Position numbers and translations under genes: made by a program
Shown: piece by piece, positions 10,572-22,500 of the stretch
How the letters are laid out: the number at the start of each line of letters is the position of its first letter
Position numbering within the stretch: position 1 is the first letter of the stretch
The notes under the pieces: generated by a model
The model's database searches: none
Seen by the model: the letters and a program-made list of their open reading frames with translations, nothing else
What the model was told of the DNA's origin: nothing
Assembly (NCBI GenBank): GCA_963971575.1
Contig: OZ020616.1
Location: 15,593,575 to 15,657,574 of the forward strand
DNA from: Liopterus haemorrhoidalis
Taxonomy: Eukaryota > Arthropoda > Insecta > Coleoptera > Dytiscidae
Length of the DNA stretch: 64,000 nt
Direction: 5' to 3'

Positions 10572-13500
10572 GTAATAATATAATCTAATGTTTACTAAAT
10601 ATAACCTAATTTATCAAATATTATTTTTTAGAGTGGTTTGTTAATGTCAGTAATTAGAACACTATCAGCCAGTGAAACTAATGAACAGAGGGAAAGAGAA
10701 AAAGCTAAAATTGAAACAGAGTATAGAAAAAGTGATCGAAGACTCAACGAATTAGTATCAGAACATGATCGAGATCTTACGAAGGTAATTTAAAAGTTTA
10801 TGAATATGAAATTAGAGACGTGATGAACTATTACAACATACTTACTGTAAAGTTAATCTTTATCTGTTGTTGCTGTCAATTCTAGCTATCCCTATCCACT
10901 TCCATTTGTAGAGTTTACGTGTCTGTATGTAGGACAGAAATTGTACAGGCTAGAAGATTCTTTTTATAAAGAAAATATTTTGGTAGATCCGTATATTTTG
11001 GGTTATGCTTCTGGACTGGTTATAATTATTCATTCACTAGACCAGTGTTTCCCAACCTTTTTTCATGCCGGACCGGCAAACGAGCTGGAAAAAATTTGCG
11101 GGCCGGCAAGTTTAGAAAATAATGTGTATCGCAAAAGTTTTCTATTTTTTGTTGCACTGATTACAAACACAAAAAAAATCAACAAATAAAAATAACATAT
11201 AATTAGTGAAAAAAGAAACAAATTATTACCTAAGCAATTAACAGATTAAAGACCGAGATTTTCATTTCAAAATTAAGTGAGTTATAACTTATTAGGCGAA
11301 TAGTTGCAGAGTAAAAAAAATCTCGCGTACCGGCGCTTGGGAAACACTGCACTAGACACTACACTGTCTGTACAGACTGCGTGTACTGCAGACCATTATC
11401 AGATTAATATTAAACAAACAATGTATTACGTATTATTAAATTATAAATCTTATTATTTAATTCAATAACCTAAACAGAGGCACCGCAAGTAAATGAACAA
11501 GTTTTGCAGTGCACACGAAGGCGCCAAACAAGAGGGACGCTCTGACATGAAAATATTGTCAGCGACTGAATATTGACTTAGTACTCGTTGACTCGTACTT
11601 AGCGTTTCCTTCTGTAATTTGCTTAGCAAATGGATTTTTTTTTTTCATAATTATTATTATTATTTATTTTCCAAATCATATATTATATACATAATATACA
11701 CATTAATGTTATCAATGAACATTAATAATTAGTGATTTGTATGAGGTTTAGAAAAATAATAATACAGCCCCCATAATTATATTATTTAAAAAATTGAGAA
11801 TATGCACACACATATAGTTGATAAACTGGGCAACTGCCACGAAGAACTAAAGAGGTCTGTGTGTGGCTATATTATTTATTACTTGTATATATAAAAAACG
11901 AGGGTTAAAGTTAACTAAATAAGTCGTAGTGACAAAAAAGGATTTTTTATGGAATATTATTTAATTTATATAGTTTTTAAATTTAAATTTTTTGATAAAG
12001 AAAGAGAATAAACAAATAAAAAATAAATTATTTTGAATAGGAAAAAGTGTAAATAAATTTTGTCATGTGTTTTTTAAAATTACTTTTATTAAGGTTAATT
12101 GAATTTATATTAATATACGTTTGAAAATCATTATACAAACTCGGTATTACAGCAATAAAACATTTTAAACCAGTGGTTTTATGTGCTCGTACAGGAATGG
12201 CTTGATCTCTATGCCTAGTGCAGTAATCATGAGATAATTTATTCCTATTAATAATATCTAGATTTTTTTCTACATATCTCATAATTGAATAGTAGTACAA
12301 TTGCTGGAGAGTAAATATCTTAGTGTTGTTAAAAACTTGTGTAGTGGAAGAGAGTTGTGGTATTTTGAGCATTCTTTTAAATATTAGTTTTTGTATTAGT
12401 ATTAATGGTAGTAGTAATAGTTGAAGGCGGTAAATTCATTATCCTGCAGACATATGGACGTTTACGCCCACTTTCCATTCATTTAATAACTTCCATCTTC
12501 TTCTCAAGGGATATAGAAACCCCTTTTAGGTCCATCTTGAGTTAACATTTCCTTTCTCCTCTTCTCAGACATGGTATTTGTTTTACTGTACCCTTTTATA
12601 TATGCGTATACAAAAAAACACCTATTTTATAGAAACAATTTAATTACGAATAACTAAACTAGATATACGATAGACGTGTAGAAGGAAACTTATATACGAT
12701 GATACTGGAGCACCGTCCAGTCCAGTTATCGTGGTATTTTCTCGATCGGATCGGGGATTCCCAGGCGTATGACAGTTAAATAAGCGTAGGCGTAAAAGTG
12801 AATCGGTGTACATTGAACCGGCGTAATAATAATAATAATAATACTTTTATTCCAGTCGATCTGTACACACAGACATAGGATATGTCAAAGAAAATACATA
12901 ATATGATACATAATTATACAGTTACATTAGTTAGATATATCATAAATACGCATAATTTCAGGATACTATTTAATTATGCAGCAGAATCTCCCATGTATTC
13001 ATCTATAGCAGTGATGGCGAAACTATGACACGCCTGTCACAGGTGACACGCCAAGTCATTTTGGGTGACACGCATCGTTTACGGACGGTATTCGGCCAAG
13101 AACAGTGAACGCATCTGGGCTCAAGTGTTTGACGACTTGTGGTCCAAACTCGAGAATCTGGAAAGAAATTGTTTGGAGAATGACAAAGAGTGCCACTACG
13201 ATCAGGAAATTTGGAGTGCTTGGAACGATTACCGGACATTTTTAGCACTTTAGCACAAAATCTAGTGATGGCTTTCCTCACAATTTTTCCCTCTACGTAT
13301 TTTTGTGAGACCTTATTCTCCGCGTTAAATGACAGATGAAGTCAGTAGCGCTTGAACTGCACAAAATACCAACCTTCAATTGAAGATCTAGCGAATGCAA
13401 TTCAGCAACAAAAATGTCACTAATGTAAAGAATTATATGTTGATTTTTGCTTTTTAAGAAATAAATATATCAAATATATAACTTTTTTTTTTTACTATGG

Positions 13501-16500
13501 TTGCAAATATTACAAAATTATGGATTGGGTACAACAATGCCCGATGGCGGCGCTACGAGCGCTATGAACAGCTGATTGAAACGAGTAATGTGAAAGTTGT
13601 CCATATTTGTTTACATATTAAATCATCGATTTGCAATGGATAATAAACAGCTATCCTTATTAAATTATTTTAATTTTTTAAGTGCAACACCTTCTTATAG
13701 GTGTGTAGTTGAAGGAGAAGAGTTGTTAAATGCCGGACATCTTATCTTGTGCGGAATTTTGGACAAAAATGATGAGCATGTCGACATATGTGGGTTATGT
13801 TTACAAACAAGCAGTTGGAGATCACCACCTCACGAAGTCACTGGGAAATTAAAATTTAGCAGGAACTACATGCAAACACTATTATTTTGTACCAGGTGGT
13901 TAACAAACCAAAATGAAAGAAGCCAAGATCAGGGCATTGATTGATTGTAATATTTGATTTTTCTTTTTTTTTTTTTTGTGTGGTTTCTGTTGGATTTTCT
14001 TTTTGTTCCAGAAACAATATATTGTGTATGGAAATATTAACCAGCACAGATTTAAAATGCCTGTGGTCTACTTTTAAAAACCGGTCTTACTACAGTATGA
14101 ACCGCAACTTCTGTTAGAAACTCCTTGCCTAAATAAATTGATTAAAAACAAAAGCAGGCACTGAAGGTTTAGTGAAAATGTATTAGAAAAGGTGCGTACA
14201 GAATTTAAGACCGCTTGCCCTAATTCTGCATTAAAATTACACGGGTAGATATTTAATTATGTTCGAGAAGGTTTTTATAATTTAGTGTTTGTTTTTTATT
14301 TAATTTGTTTAATAAATACTAGTTTGTTATTATCTCTTCCACAACACCAAATTTATTAACAATTCACAAATTGTTTCTCATTTGGGAAATAGTGGAAGTA
14401 AATATTTTTGTTACTTCCTTTTCTAGAGTGACAGCCAAACACACAGCAATTAGTGTTATAATAACTCATTATAACATAAAGTAATACAAAAAAGAATAAT
14501 AATTGCTATCAAAAGTTAATATAACAAACAAACTGCAACACTAACGTTTAAAAGCAACACAAACTACACGAGAAAACACATGTAAACAATAAATTATTAC
14601 TCGTTTCGCCTAGTTCAGTTTTTATCCGCATGGCGTCACTTCTTAGCGCTGTTGAGCCCAATATATAGCCGGTTCACTTTTGTAAGAACAAACTAAGAGG
14701 GAATTTTGTTTTCAATAGTTTGCACCTTTGAAGCTGTATGTCATGTTGGTATTAAAAAATGTCACTTTTTTAAAATGTTGATCCATTTGACATATGTCAT
14801 ATTGAAAAATGATATCTTAATTATCTTAAACAGCTTATAAGCTGTTCACTTTTGTAAGAACACACTAGATCTGGTTATTTTGGTTACTTTTATGGTGTGT
14901 TACTGACTTTAAATGTCAATTAAAAATATTCCTTACGCTGTAAAACCGACTTTAGGTTGATAAGGTTATGATCATTATAATTAAGATATCATTTTTCATT
15001 ATGACATATGTCAAATGTAGCGACATTTTAAAAAAGTGATATTTTTTAATACCAACATGACATACAGCTTCAAAGGTGCAAACTATTGAAAACAAAATTC
15101 CCTCTTAGTTTGTTCTTACAAAAGTGAACCGTCTATATTTCTAAACGTAACACGGTACCCGAGTTAAGCTAGATTTTTTCCGAATTTTGACACATGGAGC
15201 TCAAAAGGTTCGCCATCACTGATCTATCGAGTAATATGCTTTCTCTAATTGGAATAATTTCATTTTTTTTTTTTTAAATAATGTTATAGAATTAATATGC
15301 TTAATATCAGAACTTAGTTTATTAAATAAACATATTTGATTGTACATAGGAGAGTTCTCAAATGTAGATAATTTGTGTGTAGGTATTTCTAGTGAATGAA
15401 GTCAAAATCTAGTGTTATACCTGTGATTGTAATTTAATAGTTTAAAATCATTTATATTTTTTTTACGTAGATCAAATTTTTGTATATGTATAAACAAGGA
15501 AAAGTTAAAATTTTTAATTCTCGAAATAGATATCTACATGAAAAGTTTCTGCGCATGCTGCACATAATTCTAATATTTTTTTTTTGTAGTCGAAAACTTT
15601 TTATAGAATAGCTTACACCTCCCCAGACAGTAATACCATATGATATGATGCTATAAAATTGTGCATAATAATATATTTTTACTTGAAGAAGTATTGGACA
15701 ATGGGGTACGCAGATGACCTGACTCTGATGGCAGAGAATGAGCAGGGACTAAAGAGGATGATGGTCAGAGCGGACAAGTACTTTAGAAGAAAAAAACTGG
15801 AGGTAAACAGAGATAAAACGAAGGTGATGGTGTTTGGAAAGGGGGGAGGAAAGAGAAAGAATATAAGATGGGAATGGTCAGGGACAGAAATTGAAGAGGT
15901 AAAGAGTATGAAGTACCTCGGATATGTTCTAACGAGGAACAACAGAGCAGAGCAGCATGTTAGAGAAAGGGTGAAGAAAGCAAGAATGGTTATGGGGAAG
16001 CTATGGAGCATAGGAGAGAGGAGGTTTGACGACGATATCAGGTGGAGAATGAAATTGTTTGACGGAATTGTGAAGAGTATCCTCATGTACGGAGTAGAGA
16101 TCTGGGGATGGAAAGAATGGGAGATAGTAGAAAGGGTACAAGAGGGATACATGAGATGGATTATGGGATTAGACAGAACGACACCAGGATATATAGTGAG
16201 AGAGGAAATGAAGAGGGAAAAGCTGAGAGTAGGAGCCGGGGCGAGGGCGGCGAAGTATGAGGAGAAAATCAGGAGGGACGAAAGAAGGAAGATATTAAGA
16301 GAATGCTGGGAAGAAAGAATGAAGGAAGAACAAAAGGGTAAACTGTCGGAATGGGGAGAAACAAGGAAAGAGTACTATTGGAGATGTGGGATAGACATAA
16401 GGGAAGCTGAGCGAAAGAGAAATGGAGGAAGAAACATAGTAGAAGAATTGAGAAGGAGAGACAAGGAGGTACAGGAGCAGGAAAGAACAGTAAGAATAGA

Positions 16501-19500
16501 CAATTCAAGGAATGTGAAAAGGTATAGGGAGATAAGGACGGTAGGAATACCTAAATATTTGAAAGGGAGGAGAGGAAAGGCAGGGGGCAGAGTTAGAAGG
16601 ATTGCCAGATTAAGATGCGGAAATGAAGAACGGAGTAGTAGGTATTGGGCAAAACCGGAGGATAGGGTATGCAGAATGTGTAGAGAGGAGGAAGAATCCT
16701 TGGAACATCTTACAAAAAGATGTGGAAAGATGACAAAATGGGAGGGAGAGATAAAGGAGCTATTGAGTGAAGAAGGAAAGGGAGAAAGGTGGGCGAGAGT
16801 ACTCGAGGAAAGAAGGAAGGAATGCGGAGAGGTAAGACAGAACTGAGTACAGGAAGGAAGAAAGAGGCAATGGAGGAGGAAAGAAAAGAGGGAAGAGAAG
16901 GAAGGAGACCGGAGACGGAAGCCGAAAAGAGATTACGAAGAAAGAGATGAACACCGGAGGTAGAAAGTAGAAGAAGAAGAAGAAGAAAGAAAATCATAAA
17001 ATGTATATTATATTATTTTATTTTATTATTATTATGATTATTTTTTTTCTCAATGTAATAGTTAAAACCCTATACGCCGCAAGGCCTAGGGGAAATAAAG
17101 AATTATAATAATAATAATATATTTTTACTTGCCCGACCTTAATATATAAGGGGCAAGTATTGTAATCGCGAAAATTTTCGATGTCGAGATTTTGACGGAT
17201 GACCACGTTTCATGGTCCAGGGAATCCAAAAAACCTATTTTCGAAGTGCCGTCCGTATGTGTGTGTGTGTGTGTCTGTGTGCCTGTGTGTCTGTGTGTAT
17301 ACACGATAACTCAAAAACGGTTTAATTTAAAGAGTTCGTTCTGGTACTAAAAAATTTTCCTATTAAATGGGAAAAACCCTATTGTTTTTTATGAAAATCG
17401 GTTGACTAGAAATGGGAGTTTACTCCTGTCGATTTTAAGATTTTTGCGAATATTTAGCAACAGAAAAATATTTCGAAAAAATTTATTGAACAAAAGTTAC
17501 TATAAATGCAATAACTAATAACTTTTATTTGAGACGTTTTTTGATATACCGAAAAATTTCGAAAAAATTTTGTAAAATTATTTAAAATTTTTCCAAGTCT
17601 CAATTTTTTCATACTTATATGTAACGTTTCCATGGTCATAATAATTAATTCGTAACTAGTAAAGCAAGCCTTGGACAAAAATTTGTATAGAACATAATTT
17701 GATGTATTTTTGAAGATTTATCTAAATATTTTATTTTATTTTTTTTTTAAATTTACATTTTTTTTTAAATATTTTTTTTTTATGGGAGGGCAAGTCTAGC
17801 GGAGGTTTCCCTTCGCCACTGGTTAAAGTAGAAAAAGGGGTAAGAGTTTTAAATCTTCCCATTAAATAACAGATGGAGGTTAGTTTATTTGCAATTAAAT
17901 TAATGTGAGTACACCATTTGAGATTACTGTCTATTGTTATTCTTAAATATTTAATAGACTTGACAGAATGCAAGGAGCTTTTATCGCTCTTTATTAATAA
18001 ATCAAAATTATGCTGACAATTGGATATGTTAAAATGAATAAAAAATGTTTTGTCAAGGTTTAAAAATAAATTATTTGCTCCAAACCAATTGACAACTAAA
18101 TTGAGATCTTTGTCTCATTAACCAAAGTTTGAGCATTACATGCTTTTTTTATGATTGCAGAATCGTCGGCATACATATATAATTTAGAGTTATTACAAAT
18201 AGATGGAAGTTCGTTTACGTATAAAATAAATAAAAGGGGTCTCAAAATAGTGCCCTGTGGTACGCCAACATTGATAACCTTTTCGGCAGATACATTTTGT
18301 CCTATTTTTACTATCTGTTTTCTCTCTGACAAGTATGATTGCAATAGTATATCGAGTTCTACCTGTATAACTGCTAATAAAAAATAATAAAAAAATACTG
18401 AGACATAAAAGATATTAAAAAAAATGTTTAAGTAAAAGTTAATTCATTTCAAAAGCTCATATCCAAAGTTACCCAACACGATGTACATTCTCATTTAAAG
18501 AATCAAATTTTTCCTTGATATCCTGTGCTTCCGGATTGTTCCGTATAATTTTGATACTACCATACGAATCTTTGGGTAAATTTAATCATCAAAATTTTAT
18601 ACCCAACTTGCTCACACGTCATGTTTTCGAGAAAAATCGTGTTCCCTCTTTTTGAGACATCCTGTATATGTATCCAGTATTCACTTACTAGATATCTACG
18701 AAATCCTAAACAGTGTGAACATTAACACTTCACATCAGTTTTCTTTTTTTAATTTTTTCTTTTTCTTTTTTAGGTAATGCAACTTTTTGGTACAATGTCA
18801 ACGCAAGTAAACGATTCTCTAGAAAATATTCGTCGAGTTAAAGAAAATTTAGTAGCCTGTAAAACATTATTACATTGTCGTAGAGATGAACTTAAGAAAC
18901 TCTGGTTCGAAGGCCTCGAATATAAGTACATGTTACATCTTCTAGATGAAATAGAACAAATGAACGAAGTACCGAATAAACTCACCGTCTTTCTAGCTAA
19001 TAAACACTATTTACATGCAACACAATTATTAGTGAAGTCTGTATTGTTAGGTAAGTAATCAGTGGCGTAGCCAAGGGGGGTGTTTGGGTGTGTACATTCC
19101 GCCAGTTAAAAGAAAACTGATAATTTTCGGATTAAAGAATAATAGTCCGGGAGGCAACGTTGCATTTTTGATGGTCATTTCATCCCGCTTAATTTTTTTT
19201 GTAATTGATAGTTCAGATATGGCTAATAGTCGAAACAACCGTCAGCCGCCATAATCGTGGTGGGGCTGGTCGTGAGAAAATGCACATCTTGTAAAAAAAG
19301 GATATCCAAAAGTCATTTCAAGCCACTTGAAAATTTGCACAGTTATTGTTTAAGTTATAATAATACAAATAAAAAAGTCAGCTGCGTGCGTAGTCGGGGA
19401 TTATACGTCAGTCGCTTGAATAAACCTATCATTAAAAAAAAATGATGTAAGATAACCAACTGGCATGTCAAAATTGCGATTGAGATGTCAAAATTGTGAT

Positions 19501-22500
19501 TGACATGTCAAATATTTTGAAAGGTGTCACTTTAGAATTACCACCCAGATGATAGTAATATATGTATAGTAATATAATACATAATAATAATTATTATAAT
19601 AATATAAACTGTCATGAAAAAAAAAAAAAAATATGTAAAATCATTTCAAATTCAATGAAACTTATACATCGAACTTATTATATAATTAGAATAATAAAAA
19701 CAACAATCTGCTGTTTGCACAATGGAGGTAAGACCGTCAGCTGAGGGATTATAATTGCTGAGCGGGCATTTGGCCTAAGCATTTTGACGATCATTTTTAT
19801 ATGATATAACTATTCATTGTAAAAATTTCAAGTGGCTTGAAACCAATTTAGCTATTATTTCATTGTCATTGTGTGAGCATTTATTTAAAGGTAAACACTA
19901 TATTTTATTGAAAATTACAAAATTACATGATTAAATGAGTTCGAAACGTTAATAAATATATTTAAACTAGCAGACCCGTTGCCAACAACGTTAGCAAACT
20001 GATATCGAATAAAAATCTATATAAGCAGGAATCAATTATTAAAATTTGCATGATTCTGCGTATATTAATAAAATAAAAACGTTTCTTGATTATACCTAGG
20101 AAATCCTAAAAAGCCGCTCAATGCGTGTCGTTTAAAAATTAGTATCGGACCGGATACTAATTTGTTTCAAGCGCTCGCCTACGAAAGCTACGTGCATACG
20201 AAAGCGTATCAGCAGCACGGCGTGCTGCTGTCTCTTCATGTTGGGAAGTGGTTGTAGAAAGACTGTCGTAGTAATAAATAAATATAGTTTAGTTAATATA
20301 TCTTTTATAAATACAGAATATACAAAATAATAATTATATGTCAAATATCAAATTATATTATCATAGCAACGACTTCCAGTTGAAAAGCAACCTAGCAACC
20401 GATACTATCAAATATTGAGATATATTTTTTTAACATTCCCACTTAATGAAAAATAAATTTGGTTTTCATTTTTCATTATTTAATATATCCCCATATTTTT
20501 AGTACAAAAACGCTGTTTCTCGGTTGTTACTGCTTTGGTTAGGCTGTCTGCAACCATTTCTTCACTTGAAATATGTTGAATTGATATAGTTTCATCTTCA
20601 ACACAATCTCGAACATAATGATGACGAACGTCTATATGTTTGGTTCTGGCTCGATATCCGTCAGAATCCGCTAGTTTTATAGCACTATTATTGTCGCATT
20701 TAATTTTTAAAGCCGATTTGTTTACAGAATGGTTAAATTCATCTCCAAGCTGTTTCAACCAAATGGCTTCTTGAGTAGTAAATGCTAATGCCATATATTC
20801 CGCCTCGGTAGTGGATAAGGCTACTGTTGGTTGCCTTTTTGATGCCCATGATATGGCTCCACCTGACAATTTAAAAACATATCCGGTGCAAGATCGTCTT
20901 TTATCGACATCTGAGGCCCAGTCTGCATCACAGTATCCAGTGACTTGTTCAGATTTTGAATAATGTAGTTTGTACTCACTTGTTCCTTTTAAATAGCGAC
21001 ATATGCGCTTAACTGCTGTCCAATGTGCTTCACCATGATTGCTATTGAATCTACTGACATCATTTACAGCGAACGCTATGTCAGGACGAGTACATTGGGC
21101 TATATAAAGCAAACTGCCCACTGCTTCTTGGTATGGGACTTTACCCACCAAGTTATTTGTTTGTGCCATTTCAACTGATAACTTTTGATTTTGATCGCTT
21201 GGCGTGCTCACTGGCTTACAATCTGACATACCAAATCTTGTTAAAACTTCGTTTATGTACTTTGTTTGGTTCAATGATATCCCATCAGTTTCATAATTGA
21301 TATTTAAACCAACAACATTTTGAGCAACACCCAAGTCCTTCATTTGAAATGCACTACACAGTTTTTGTTTTAAACTGTTGCGAGATTTTTCATCTTTCCA
21401 AAAAATCAGTAGATCATCTACATATATAGCAACAATTAATTTTGGATTTTCACTATAATATATGCACGGATCAACTTTAGATTTCTTTAAACCAAATGAC
21501 TGTAGCATTTTTGAGAGTTTCAGGTTCCATTGTCTCCCGCTATGTTTCAACCCATAAATTGCCTTGTTTAGTTTACATACTTTATTGCTACCGTCGTTGA
21601 AAACTTCTGGTTGTTCCATATATATTTCTTCTTTTAAGTCACCTTGCAAAAAGGCTGTTACAGCATCCATCTGATCAATTTTTAATTTATTTTTCACGGC
21701 TAATGCTATTAAATACCTTATTGACGTGTATCTTACTACAGGAAAATAGGTTTCTGTGTAGTCAATTCCGTATCTCTGCGAGCATCCCTTAGCAACTAAC
21801 CTTGCCTTATATTTTATTGTTTGGCCGTCTTTATTTGTTTTTTCTTTGAAAACCCACTTGCATTTTACCGCCTTTCTGTCTTTCGGTAAATCTACAATGT
21901 CCCAAGTATGATTTTCTTGTAAAGATTTTAGTTCCTTCTCAATAGCTGTTTTCCACTGGTTGGAATCATGACGTGAAAGTGCTTCTTCAATGTTTGAAGG
22001 ATCCCCTTCTCCATGATTCGCTTCTGTAGTGTACAGAAAACCGTCATACCTCATTGGAGGTTTGGATACACGTGAAGATCTTCTTACTTCTGGTGGTACG
22101 GTGTCTGCTTCTTTTTCTTCATCTTGTGTTTTAGTTGCATTTCTAAAATCCTCGTAATTTGATGTTTTAGATTTTTCAATTTCATTATGTGAATCTTCAT
22201 CTTTTCTGTTTTCCATTGAAGTTCCATCTTCTTCGTCTTCATTTTTTCCCACTGAAACTTGATCTTCTGCTTCTTCGTTAAATGTAGTGTATTTCCCAAT
22301 TTCTGGTTCAGGTTCCATAAAGACTACGTCCCTACTAACTACAATTTTCTTTGTTATAGGATCTATACACCTATAACCTTTGGTGTCTTCACTATAACCC
22401 ACGAAAATCAATTTCTTCGACTTTTTGTCTAATTTTAACCTTTTTTGTTTAGGGATGTGAACCATAATTTCAGACCCAAAAATTCTCATATGGTTTACAT

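Larger units (their letters stand above)
13009..15221 (+). mobile_element. hAT element containing two later insertions
   Basis: Ends are cagtgatggcgaaac and gttcgccatcactg. Flanks are atctatag (13001-13008) and atctatcg (15222-15229), an 8-bp duplication with one mismatch. It carries a transposase relic at 13065-13440, an independent TIR element at about 13540-14655 and paired MITE-B copies at 14668-15133. The host DNA on both sides belongs to the CR1-like LINE. Confidence 0.85.
12830..18390 (-). mobile_element. CR1-like LINE, split by hAT and LINE insertions
   Basis: The 3' end is at 12830 with an (aat)n tail. Coding pieces on the minus strand: 18344-18096 has the RT finger/palm (VINVGVPQGTILRPLLFILY then YADDSAII); 17973-17825 has KSIKYLRITIDSNLKWCTHI; and 15660-15600 has YSIISYGITVWGGVSYS. 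These are in the order expected for one element. It was later interrupted by the hAT at 13009-15221, the LINE at 15686-17112 and probably the repeat at 17124-17815. Frameshifts near 18100 and the substitution LRPLLF for the usual GPLLF show decay. Confidence 0.75.

Noticed and set aside
12829..12845. (aat)n microsatellite as an independent repeat
   Set aside because: It is the 3' tail of the CR1-like LINE.
15679..16508. Ser/Pro/Leu-rich frames on the minus strand opposite the LINE
   Set aside because: Shadows of the purine-rich LINE coding strand; no domain logic.
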